Assembly: GCA_964538875.1 (NCBI GenBank)
Contig: CAZIHO010000049.1
Span: forward strand, 1-23,328
Direction: 5' to 3'
Origin: CAZIHO01 sp964538875
Lineage (GTDB): Bacteria; Pseudomonadota; Gammaproteobacteria; Chromatiales; Chromatiaceae
DNA length: 23,328 nucleotides
Part shown: piece by piece, positions 8,601-15,299 of the stretch
Layout: each line of letters begins with the position of its first letter
Numbering within the stretch: the first letter of the stretch is position 1
Made by a program: the position numbers and the translations under genes
Notes under the pieces: model-generated
Told to the model about the DNA's origin: nothing
Seen by the model: only the letters and a program-made list of their open reading frames with translations
Database searches by the model: none

Positions 8601-9282
8601 CTATGTCCGGCCGCCGCCGGCGGAAATGGACCAGGAGGTCAAACCGCCGGCCAACGATCTACGCGCCGCTCTGGAACAAATTAGGGGACTGGATCTGGGC
8701 ACCGGGCTGACCATGACCCGGGGCAAGCTCGATAAACTGGTCCAGTTGCTGCGCATGTTGGCGGACCGGCACGGTAGCGAGATGCCGCGCCTGCGGGGTC
8801 TGCTGGCGGCCGGGGATCTGACGGCGGCGGAACGGGTGGCCCATGCCCTCAAGGGCGCCGCCGGCACCCTGGGCGCCACCCTGCTGCACCAGTTGGCGGC
8901 GGGCCTGGACCTGGCCCTGCGGGAAGAGCACCCCATGACGGACATCACCACCCTGGCCAATCGCCTGGAACAAGAACTGGGGGCTTTCGCGTCCGCTATC
9001 GCGGCACTGCCGGTGGCAGCGCCGGAGACGCCCAAGGTGACCCTGGATTGGCCCCGGCTGCTGGAGGTGCTCACCAGGCTGGAACACCTATTAGACGCCG
9101 GCGACATCGAGGCCGGCGCCCTGGTCCACGGGGAACTGGCCCTATTGCGGGCCGGGTTCGGCTCCCAGGCGGATTTACTGCGCCAGCAAATCGATGATTT
9201 TGATTTTGACCCGGCCCTGGAACGTCTGGCGGGCATGCTCCGGCAGATACCAGCGGGCGGATCCGGCGCGGGAGACCCATAA
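5695..9282 (+). CDS. Hybrid kinase REC-PAS-PAS-HisKA-HATPase-REC-REC-HPt
   Basis: A 1195-residue phosphorelay protein without transmembrane segments. Domain order: receiver about 25-145 (VDDEP; phospho-acceptor D81; TGQPGYAPE and LKSELT as in receivers that precede DUF3369); coiled coil about 155-190; PAS 195-310 and PAS 315-436, each ending in DITERK; HisKA 453-518 with SHELRTPMN, His463; HATPase 565-680 (GLGIA, GGTGLGLAI); receiver 695-815 with D753 in VDWRMPG; receiver 845-965 with D899 in MDVQMP; HPt about 1000-1100 with AHALKGAAGTLG, His1050; then a helical tail. The N-terminal receiver suggests it accepts phosphate from the upstream soluble kinase, with onward transfer through D753 or D899 to His1050. 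No output domain is present, so the final response regulator must be elsewhere. The start overlaps the preceding stop by four bases. Every key phospho-residue is present. Confidence 0.92.
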   Translation: MSEPGFDELFAPEPAPDQAADTRPWKVLLVDDEPDMHAVLRLTLQNIRVDGRPLQLLDAHSAEQARGILAAEPDLGLILLDVVMEREQAGLELVRWIRQDLRRASLQIVLVTGQPGYAPEREVVHDYQIDGYRLKSELTSDRIFVTVYAALRAYQARTDLTQLQESLQAQVEARTAELRAAKAQAEAAELKYRTVADYTYGWETWTSPEGQILYCSPGATAISGYTPAEYILDPALLVNLVHPEDRERIAAHYRHPYRHCPPEGLEFRLVRRDGEIRWIEHLCRAVYDSAGNFVGRRGSNRDITERKRADEQLQIANWQLVETQFAMDRVGIGIHWTSLDGRIRYANDTACAMLGYSQNEMIGLRVPDIDPSLTLDNFLAKSEPIRRAGWGRLETTNRRKDGTLVPVEVTLYFREGGLDGGRFIAFLTDITERKTTEQALIRAKDAAEAANRAKTWFLSNMSHELRTPMNAILGLTHLLQRSAQEQEQKERLRKITESAQHLLSVINGVLDISKIEAGKLVLEETDFPLDRVLASVADLVLDKARGKGLELVLDLDPRLPTLVRGDPTRLTQALLNYAGNAVKFTEQGAIVVSVRQLEADDRGWLVRFEVRDQGLGIAPEAQARLFQAFEQLDSSTSRGYGGTGLGLAITRHLATLMGGEVGVKSQPGAGSCFWFTARLARPLIEAPPPRRPIRLKDRRVLLADDAPEAREVLAELLQEFQLRVEQVPNGAMALERALAADQAGDPFDVLIVDWRMPGLNGIETLEKLRDMHLTRPPAHLFITAYDEPELHLAARQAGSQGVLIKPITPSTLHDSLIQTLAASEAAQTPDDGTQIGPAEADMAKIGAGLRLLLCEDNPINQEVALELLRAVGLDADVAENGAVAVQKVRQNPYDLILMDVQMPLMDGLVATRLIRSLPGKESVPILAMTANAFGEDRERCLAAGMNDHIGKPVDPEIMFQTLMKWLPRRYVRPPPAEMDQEVKPPANDLRAALEQIRGLDLGTGLTMTRGKLDKLVQLLRMLADRHGSEMPRLRGLLAAGDLTAAERVAHALKGAAGTLGATLLHQLAAGLDLALREEHPMTDITTLANRLEQELGAFASAIAALPVAAPETPKVTLDWPRLLEVLTRLEHLLDAGDIEAGALVHGELALLRAGFGSQADLLRQQIDDFDFDPALERLAGMLRQIPAGGSGAGDP

Positions 9283-9307
9283 CCTAAGTCGGTGGTTCAG
9301 GATACAG

Positions 9308-9330
9308 GAACCGGCCGGGACGGCCGGTTC
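9308..9330. promoter_or_regulatory. Inverted repeat between the two hybrid kinase genes
   Basis: Nine-base arms GAACCGGCC and GGCCGGTTC enclose a five-base GGGAC spacer, 25 bases after the stop of the preceding kinase gene. The lack of a T-run makes a simple intrinsic terminator doubtful; it may be an operator or a partial terminator that separates expression of the third kinase. Confidence 0.4.
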
Positions 9331-9352
9331 AACCGGGGGATATTGGGATGGG

Positions 9353-9375
9353 GGGCGTCCATTGGTTCGACGCCC
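9353..9375. promoter_or_regulatory. Second inverted repeat before the membrane kinase gene
   Basis: Seven-base arms GGGCGTC and GACGCCC flank a nine-base loop, ending 44 bases before the start codon at 9420. Together with the hairpin at 9308 it makes the 137-base gap structured; regulatory function is unproven. Confidence 0.35.
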
Positions 9376-9419
9376 GGCTAAGCAGTGGCTAAACCCATCC
9401 TTGCGGGGATTCACGGCCC

Positions 9420-12400
9420 ATGGATTTTGTTTACCTTTTTTACGGCTTTGCATTCCTGGCTCTGGGACTGATGCTGCTGGTGTGGCCCAGCCGGGGCAGC
9501 CGCTTCGCGCTGGCCGCCCTCATTCCCTGGCTGGCCGCCTTCGCCCTGCTGCATGGAGCCCTGGAATGGCTGGAACTCCGGCGGCTGCTGCGGGGCGACG
9601 ACACCTATCTGTCGGTGGCACGGCTCATTCTGCTGTGGGCGTCCTTCCTGGGTTTATACGAATTCGGGCGGCGTTTGACCCTGACTGCTCTGGACCGCCC
9701 CTCGCCTCTGGTCCAGGGGCTGCTGGACCCGCGCCTGCCCGGCCTGTTGTCCCTGCTGGCGGTGCTGGCGGCCCTGGCCAGCCCGGACCCGCTGGGAGAC
9801 TTAAACCGGCTGATCCGCTACAGCCTAGGTTTCACTGGCGCCACGCTCACCGGAACCGGTTTCTTAGTCTATTGCCAGCGGCGTTTGACCGGCGGTCTGC
9901 CCGACACTGAACTGGGATGGGTACGCTGGGCCTGCCGGGCGGCGGCGGCCAGCATCCTGGCCTACGGCGTCCTAGCCGGTCTGGTGGTGCCCGAGGGGCC
10001 CTGGGGGCCGGCGCGCTGGCTCAACCAAGAAGCATTCCAGGCCCTCACCGGCACGCCGGTGCAGGCTTGGCGGAGCCTGTGCGCCCTGGCGATCGCCCTG
10101 TCCGTGGGTTCTCTATTGCGCCTATTCCACTGGGAAAGCCGCCAGCGGCTGGAAACCGGCTTGGCGGAGGCGCGCCGCTTGGCCGCAGAAAATCGCCTGT
10201 TGCTGGAATCCCTGGCGGAAGGCGTATTCGGCGTTGATGCCCAGGGCCGTACCAGCTTCGTCAATCCTACCGCCCTGGAACTGTTGGGGTACGAGGCCGG
10301 GGAACTGCACGGCCAGGTGATCCACGATTTGATTCACTTCACCGGAACCGGCGCCAGCGCCAGCGCCGGCAGCGCCCAGCAGCCCTTCCACACCTGTCCC
10401 CTGCACCAAACCTTGGCGGACGGCCAAGCCCGGCATGCGCCCGCCGATTGGTTCCGGCGCAAGAACGGCAGCTCCATCCTGGTCGAATACCACGTCTCGG
10501 CGCTCCGGGTGGAGGGCCGCCTCCGGGGCGCGGTGGTGGTCTTTCAGGACATCACCGAACGCACCCGCGCCGCCGAAACCCTGCGCCGCCGGGAGGCCAT
10601 CCACTCCGCCATCCTCAGCCAAGCGGGGGATGGCATCGTTCTCATGGATCAGGAAAGCCTCCAGTTCGTAGAGTTCAACCCGGCCGCCCACCAAAGCCTG
10701 GGCTACACCGCCGAAGAATTCAGCCACATGGGGCTCCGGGACCTGCTGGTGCCGGCCGATGACCAGGATATTCGCGACCGCCTGGCCCCCCTGTACAGTG
10801 ACGGCCGCGCCAACCTGGAAGTGGTCCACCGGCACCGGGACGGTTCCCACCTGCAGGTTTGCGCCAGCAGCCGCCTGGTGCGGGTTCCCGGCGGCTCCTA
10901 TATCGCCTCAGTCTGGCACGACATCACCGGGCTCAAGCAGATCGAGGCGGAGTTGCGGCGCAGCGAGGAAACCCTCAAATCCGCCCAGGCGGTGGCCCAC
11001 ATCGGCAGTTGGACCCTGGATGTGCCCAGCAGCCGCCTGGAATGGTCAGACGAGACTTACCGGATCTTTGGCGTGCCGCTGGGCACCCCCCTGACCCTGG
11101 ACAGCTTCTTCCAGCGCATCCCGCCGGAGGATCAGCCGGGCGTGGCGGAAGCCTGGAGCCAGGCTCTGGACGGCGCACCCTACGAAATCGAACACCGCAT
11201 CTGGGTTGAGGACCAACTGAGGTGGGTGCGGGAAAAGGCCGAGGTGCGCTTCGACCCCAAGGGCCGGCCCCTGTTCGGGGTCGGCACGGTACAGGACATC
11301 ACCGCCCGCAAGGAGAGCGAGGAGGCCCTGCTCCGCCTGAATACAGAACTGGAAAACCGGGTCCGGGAGCGAACCCAGGACTTGGAGGCCATCAACGGGG
11401 AACTCATCCGCGCCCGGGACGCCGCCCAACATGCCAGCCAGGCCAAAAGTGAATTTGTCGCCAACATGAGCCACGAGATCCGCACGCCCCTCAACGGCGT
11501 GATCGGATTGGCCCAGATCGGCTATCGGGACAGCGCAGGCCGGGGCAAGACCCAGGACACCTTCGGCAAAATCCTCCAGTCCGGAAAACTGCTGCTCGGC
11601 ATCGTCAACGACATCCTGGATTTCTCCAAGATCGAGGCGGGCAAGCTCGAACTGGAATCCGTGCCGGTGGATCTGGTCGGCCTGTTGCGGGAGGCGTCGG
11701 CCATGGTCCAGGACCGGGTGCGCTGCCAGGGCCTGGCGCTAAAGATCAAAAAGGCCCCGGACCTGCCGGAACGCTGCATGAGCGACCCGGTACGGCTGGT
11801 GCAGGTACTGGTCAACCTCTTGACCAACGCGGTGAAATTCACCGAACGGGGCAGCGTCACCCTGGCCGCCCGACGGGACGGCGACCAGTTGCTGTTCCAA
11901 GTGACGGACACCGGCATCGGCATGACCCAGGAACAGGTCGCGCGTATTTTCCACCCCTTCGAGCAGGCCGACACCTCCACCACCCGCCGTTTCGGCGGCA
12001 CCGGACTGGGCCTCACCATTACCCAGCGCATCATCACCCTGTTGGACGGTGATATCCGGGTGGAGAGCAGTCCCGGCCAGGGCAGTTGCTTTGAGGTACG
12101 CATCCCCTTCCGGCCAGCGGCACCTCATCTGCTCGCCCAGGGCCCCCAGACCCGCCGTGTGGACAGCGACCTGCCCTTGCTGGCCGGCTTGACCATCCTG
12201 GTAGCGGAGGACAACGACATCAATCAACTGGTCATCAGCGAACACCTGCGCGCCGAGGGCTGCCAGGTGGTACTGGTGGGGGATGGGCGGGCGGCGGTGG
12301 AGCGGGTGCGCCAGGACGGCCCCACCTTCGACCTAGTGCTCATGGATATCCAGATGCCGGAAATGGACGGCTACCAAGCCACCCGTCTGCTGCACCAATT

Positions 12401-12587
12401 GGCACCGGACTTGCCGGTGATCGGCCAAACCGCCCACGCTTTCGCTGAAGAAAAAGCTGCCTGCCTAGCGGCGGGCATGGTGGCCCACATTGCCAAACCC
12501 ATCGATCCGGACCAACTGGTGGACTTGATCCTGCAGCACGTCCGCCTCGGAACCGGGGACGTTCCCGCCACCGTAGACGGCCTGTGA
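9420..12587 (+). CDS. Membrane hybrid histidine kinase, multi-TM input, three PAS, HisKA, HATPase, REC
   Basis: A 1055-residue protein. Residues 1-240 contain about seven hydrophobic segments (near 5-22, 28-47, 60-80, 105-122, 137-155, 165-190 and 222-240). They are separated by short loops, so this is an integral membrane input module rather than a large periplasmic sensor; I do not recognise a named MASE family. Then follow a short coiled coil, PAS about 260-383, PAS about 394-505 and PAS about 520-630, a coiled coil, HisKA with SHEIRTPLNG (His685), HATPase about 787-900 (DTGIGM, GGTGLGLTI) and a C-terminal receiver about 924-1040 with D976 in MDIQMPEMDG. There is no HPt here, so the HPt of the upstream hybrid kinase (His1050) is a natural relay partner. 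The ATG at 9420 begins the first membrane helix; the ribosome binding site is weak (GCGGGGATT). Confidence 0.9.
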   Translation: MDFVYLFYGFAFLALGLMLLVWPSRGSRFALAALIPWLAAFALLHGALEWLELRRLLRGDDTYLSVARLILLWASFLGLYEFGRRLTLTALDRPSPLVQGLLDPRLPGLLSLLAVLAALASPDPLGDLNRLIRYSLGFTGATLTGTGFLVYCQRRLTGGLPDTELGWVRWACRAAAASILAYGVLAGLVVPEGPWGPARWLNQEAFQALTGTPVQAWRSLCALAIALSVGSLLRLFHWESRQRLETGLAEARRLAAENRLLLESLAEGVFGVDAQGRTSFVNPTALELLGYEAGELHGQVIHDLIHFTGTGASASAGSAQQPFHTCPLHQTLADGQARHAPADWFRRKNGSSILVEYHVSALRVEGRLRGAVVVFQDITERTRAAETLRRREAIHSAILSQAGDGIVLMDQESLQFVEFNPAAHQSLGYTAEEFSHMGLRDLLVPADDQDIRDRLAPLYSDGRANLEVVHRHRDGSHLQVCASSRLVRVPGGSYIASVWHDITGLKQIEAELRRSEETLKSAQAVAHIGSWTLDVPSSRLEWSDETYRIFGVPLGTPLTLDSFFQRIPPEDQPGVAEAWSQALDGAPYEIEHRIWVEDQLRWVREKAEVRFDPKGRPLFGVGTVQDITARKESEEALLRLNTELENRVRERTQDLEAINGELIRARDAAQHASQAKSEFVANMSHEIRTPLNGVIGLAQIGYRDSAGRGKTQDTFGKILQSGKLLLGIVNDILDFSKIEAGKLELESVPVDLVGLLREASAMVQDRVRCQGLALKIKKAPDLPERCMSDPVRLVQVLVNLLTNAVKFTERGSVTLAARRDGDQLLFQVTDTGIGMTQEQVARIFHPFEQADTSTTRRFGGTGLGLTITQRIITLLDGDIRVESSPGQGSCFEVRIPFRPAAPHLLAQGPQTRRVDSDLPLLAGLTILVAEDNDINQLVISEHLRAEGCQVVLVGDGRAAVERVRQDGPTFDLVLMDIQMPEMDGYQATRLLHQLAPDLPVIGQTAHAFAEEKAACLAAGMVAHIAKPIDPDQLVDLILQHVRLGTGDVPATVDGL

Positions 12588-12629
12588 GGGCCAGACCAGC
12601 AGGGTGACCGGTCCAGGCGTCCAACCGAC

Positions 12630-12654
12630 CCCGCGCCGGGCGGCCGGGCGTGGG
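12630..12654. terminator. Weak hairpin between convergent genes
   Basis: CCCGCGCC and GGCGTGGG can pair (one G-U) around a nine-base loop, between the end of the membrane kinase and the end of the AEC permease. It could serve as a terminator for the kinase, but lacks a T-run. The rest of 12588-12786 shows no gene. Confidence 0.25.
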
Positions 12655-12786
12655 TTAGACCACCCCTTAGCAGGCCTGCAAACCCTGTCTTGGGCGAGGC
12701 TGCCCCTTCCTGATGCGGTGTTCGATCCGGTGCAATGAAGCTGATATGGGCAAAGACGGCCCCAGTCAGGGCATCGACCCCCTGTC

Positions 12787-13692
12787 CTACTGGGCCAAAC
12801 CCAACCAGGCGGGCAGGGTGAGCATGGCGATCAGGGTGCTGGCGGACACCAGCCAGGCGACGCCGGTACCGTCGCCGCCCATGCGTTGGGCCAGGATATA
12901 GGCGGAACCGGCGGTGGGCAGGGCGGCGAATTCCAACAGGATCTGGCGGTTGAGTCCCTGGACCTCTAACCCTTGGGCCAGACCCACCGCCGCCAACGGC
13001 ATGGCCAGCAGCTTGACCACCAGAATCCAGGCGGCCGCGCCCCGGCCCCCCGGTTGGATGGCGCCCCGCAAACGCAGCGCGGCGCCGACCGATATCAGTC
13101 CCAGGGCGATCGCAGCGTCGGACAAGCGCCCCAGGAAGTGCCGGGCCGGGAGCGGCACACCCCAGTCCAGCAGATTCCAGGTAAATCCGGCCAGGGTGGC
13201 CAGCACCAGGGGATTACGGGCCAGTTCCCGCAGCAGGCGGCTGCCGCCGTGGCGGGCTAGCATCCACACCGCCGCCAAGTTGGCGAAGGGCACCATGGCG
13301 CCGGCTAGCAGGCCCATGGCGGCCAGACCGGCGGCGCCATGCAACTTGCCAGCCACCGCCATACCGATATAGGAATTGAAGCGGAACGCGCATTGGAACT
13401 GGGACGCGAAACAGACCGGGGAAATGGGGAACAGGCGCGCCACCGGCAACGCCAGCAACATGCCGGTGGCCATGCTGAGCAGGCCCGCCAGCACCAGGGG
13501 TCCGGCGCTGTCCATTTGCAATTCGACCCGGGTCAGGGCGTTGAACAGCAGGGCCGGGAACAGGATGAAATAGACCAGCTTTTCCAGACCCACCCAGAAG
13601 CCTTCGTCCAGGTCCCGCAACAGCCAGCGGCGAATGACCAAGCCGAGCAGGATCAGGCCAAAGTCGGGGATCAGCGCTAGGGCGATGGCCAC
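12787..13692 (-). CDS. AEC-family (auxin efflux carrier-like) permease
   Basis: An integral membrane protein of about 301 residues with some ten hydrophobic segments. Features of the AEC family (PF03547) include an N-terminal IPDFGLILLGLVIRR segment, LEKLVYFILFPALLF, the conserved FNSYIGMAVAG helix, ISVGAALRLRG, and ALPTAGSAYILAQRMGG near the C-terminus. Bacterial members export or import small organic acids or related anions; the substrate here cannot be deduced. The open frame extends back inside holA to 13830, but that extension is unlike a permease N-terminus. I therefore use the GTG at 13692, which starts just before the first membrane helix and five bases after the holA stop. The gene probably forms the last part of the leuS-lptE-holA transcript. 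In E. coli this position holds nadD, so an unrelated permease here is unusual. Confidence 0.83.
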   Translation of the reverse strand: MAIALALIPDFGLILLGLVIRRWLLRDLDEGFWVGLEKLVYFILFPALLFNALTRVELQMDSAGPLVLAGLLSMATGMLLALPVARLFPISPVCFASQFQCAFRFNSYIGMAVAGKLHGAAGLAAMGLLAGAMVPFANLAAVWMLARHGGSRLLRELARNPLVLATLAGFTWNLLDWGVPLPARHFLGRLSDAAIALGLISVGAALRLRGAIQPGGRGAAAWILVVKLLAMPLAAVGLAQGLEVQGLNRQILLEFAALPTAGSAYILAQRMGGDGTGVAWLVSASTLIAMLTLPAWLGLAQ

Positions 13693-13697
13693 GGCAA

Positions 13698-14744
13698 CTA
13701 GGCCCGGCCGCTGGGAAGTCCCGTATGGAGCACGGGCGTCAGGCCGCATAGACCTAGGGTGATGTCTTCCAGCAGCGGCCAGGGGTCCCCCGGATGCAGG
13801 CCCTTGACGGTCCGGTCCGCCAAGGCGCATAGGCCCAACAGGGCCAGATAGTCGGGCCGGGGCCGCCGCTGCAGGGCGCCCAGGTACAGGGGCCGGCGTT
13901 TTTCCCAGATGTCCCGGCGCCCGCCCACCACCTGGGCCGGCGGCCGGCCGCTGCGGCTTTCCTCGACCAGTCCGGCCACCAGGCGAATTTCCCGGATCAG
14001 GGCCCAGAGCACCAGGGGTTCGGCGGCGCCCTCGCCGCGCAGCAGGTCCAGGATGCGCAGGCCCCGTGCGGCGTTGCCAGCCAGGGCCGCGTCCGCCAAG
14101 TCGAATACGCTGTAGCGGGCGCTGTCGGCGACGCTGGCCTCCAGGGCCTCCACTTCCAGGCGTCCCGGCCCCCGTAGCAGCAGGAGTTTTTCCACTTCCT
14201 GGGCAGCCGCCAACAGGTTGCCTTCAACCCGGAGCGCCAGCCATTCCGCCACCCCGGCCCCCGGTTCGATGCCACGGGCGCGCAGCCGGGCGGCGACCCA
14301 ACCAGGCAGTTGCTGGGGCTCCACCGGCCAGATGGGCAGGAAGACGCCCATCTCGGTGATGGTCCGCACCCATTTGGATTCCGCCTGGCCCTTGTCCAGC
14401 TTGGGGCACACCAGCAGCAACAGGGTGTCCGGCGGCGGACGGCTGCAATAGGTCACCAGGGCTTGGCTACCCTCTAGGCCCACCTTGTTAGTGGGCAGCC
14501 GCAGTTCCAGCAGGCGCTGGTCACCGAACAGGGAGAGGTTGGCGGAGGCGGCGGCCAGTTGCCGCCAATCAAAGTCGGTCCCGCCGTCCAGCACTTCCCG
14601 CAGGCTGTAGCCCTGGGCCAGCGCCGCCGCCCGCAGGGCGTCCAGGGCCTCCCCCTGTTGCAGAGGTTCGTCCCCGGCCACCAGATAGACCGGCGCCAGG
14701 GGCCGCTTGAGATGGGCGGCGAGCTGGGGCAAATTGAGCCGCAT
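13698..14744 (-). CDS. holA: DNA polymerase III subunit delta
   Basis: The delta subunit of the clamp loader opens the beta sliding clamp so it can be placed on DNA. The 348-residue length is normal. The N-terminus carries MRLNLPQLAAHL, LAPVYLVAGDEPL (degenerate AAA+ start typical of HolA) and FGDQRLLELRLPT. The middle has VEGNLLAAAQEVEKL, the most recognisable HolA stretch, followed by YSVFDLADAALAGN and a C-terminal collar domain with LWALIREIRL. A GAAAGGA ribosome binding site precedes the ATG. It follows lptE by 40 bases in the same direction, the same order as in E. coli. Confidence 0.95.
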   Translation of the reverse strand: MRLNLPQLAAHLKRPLAPVYLVAGDEPLQQGEALDALRAAALAQGYSLREVLDGGTDFDWRQLAAASANLSLFGDQRLLELRLPTNKVGLEGSQALVTYCSRPPPDTLLLLVCPKLDKGQAESKWVRTITEMGVFLPIWPVEPQQLPGWVAARLRARGIEPGAGVAEWLALRVEGNLLAAAQEVEKLLLLRGPGRLEVEALEASVADSARYSVFDLADAALAGNAARGLRILDLLRGEGAAEPLVLWALIREIRLVAGLVEESRSGRPPAQVVGGRRDIWEKRRPLYLGALQRRPRPDYLALLGLCALADRTVKGLHPGDPWPLLEDITLGLCGLTPVLHTGLPSGRA

Positions 14745-14784
14745 GGGGAATCCTTTCGCCTCGCCCCGCCGGACTGGGCGCCGC

Positions 14785-15282
14785 CTAGGGGGTGAGTTGT
14801 GCCAGCAGGCGGCGCAGGATGCGATCCGCCAGGTCCTGCACCAGGTCCTTGCGGATCAGGTCCGCTTCCTGGGCCTTACCCAGCACTTCCGTATCCGCGT
14901 TCACGTATTCCCGGGCCTGTTCCACCACCTGGGCTTCCACCGGCCGCTTGGCCCCGGGTCCCACGGCGTCGAATTCCACCCGGTAACTGAGTTCGTAGGC
15001 GATAACCTTGCCGGAGCGGTTGACCGCCAGCACCCGGCTGTCGGTCTTTTCTTCCAGCAACCGGATGGTGAGTTGGGCAGCGCCGGAACTTCCAGTGACT
15101 TGGACGCCGCGCTTGCGCAATACGTCTGCCAATACCGGCGACAGCACCGACCCGCCCTTGGCCTGAATATGGACCGGGCTGATACCCGGCGGAACGGGAA
15201 CTTCGCCCCGCAAATGGAACCCGCAGCCGGTGCTTGCCACCGCCAGCAGCGCCAGCGCCAGCCAGGCCAGGACTCTATGCAT
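14785..15282 (-). CDS. lptE: LPS-assembly outer-membrane lipoprotein LptE
   Basis: LptE plugs the LptD barrel and helps insert lipopolysaccharide into the outer leaflet. The protein is 165 residues, close to the family norm. It begins with a lipoprotein signal peptide (MHRVLAWLALALLAVA) ending in STGC, where the cysteine would be lipidated, then the characteristic GFHLRG. Later segments include VNRSGKVIAYEL and YVNADTEVLGKAQEADLIRK, also typical. An open frame continues upstream inside leuS to 15906, but that part is unrelated. The ATG at 15282 is selected because it starts the signal peptide and has a strong GGGGGAGAGGGG purine run before it. It lies 17 bases after the leuS stop, indicating one transcript. 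Confidence 0.94.
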   Translation of the reverse strand: MHRVLAWLALALLAVASTGCGFHLRGEVPVPPGISPVHIQAKGGSVLSPVLADVLRKRGVQVTGSSGAAQLTIRLLEEKTDSRVLAVNRSGKVIAYELSYRVEFDAVGPGAKRPVEAQVVEQAREYVNADTEVLGKAQEADLIRKDLVQDLADRILRRLLAQLTP

Positions 15283-15299
15283 CGCCCCTCTCCCCCGCC

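Noticed and set aside
13693..13830. N-terminal extension of the AEC permease inside holA
   Set aside because: The extra residues are hydrophilic and Pro/Arg-rich, unlike an AEC N-terminus, and overlap a well-supported gene; a GTG at 13692 gives the normal length.
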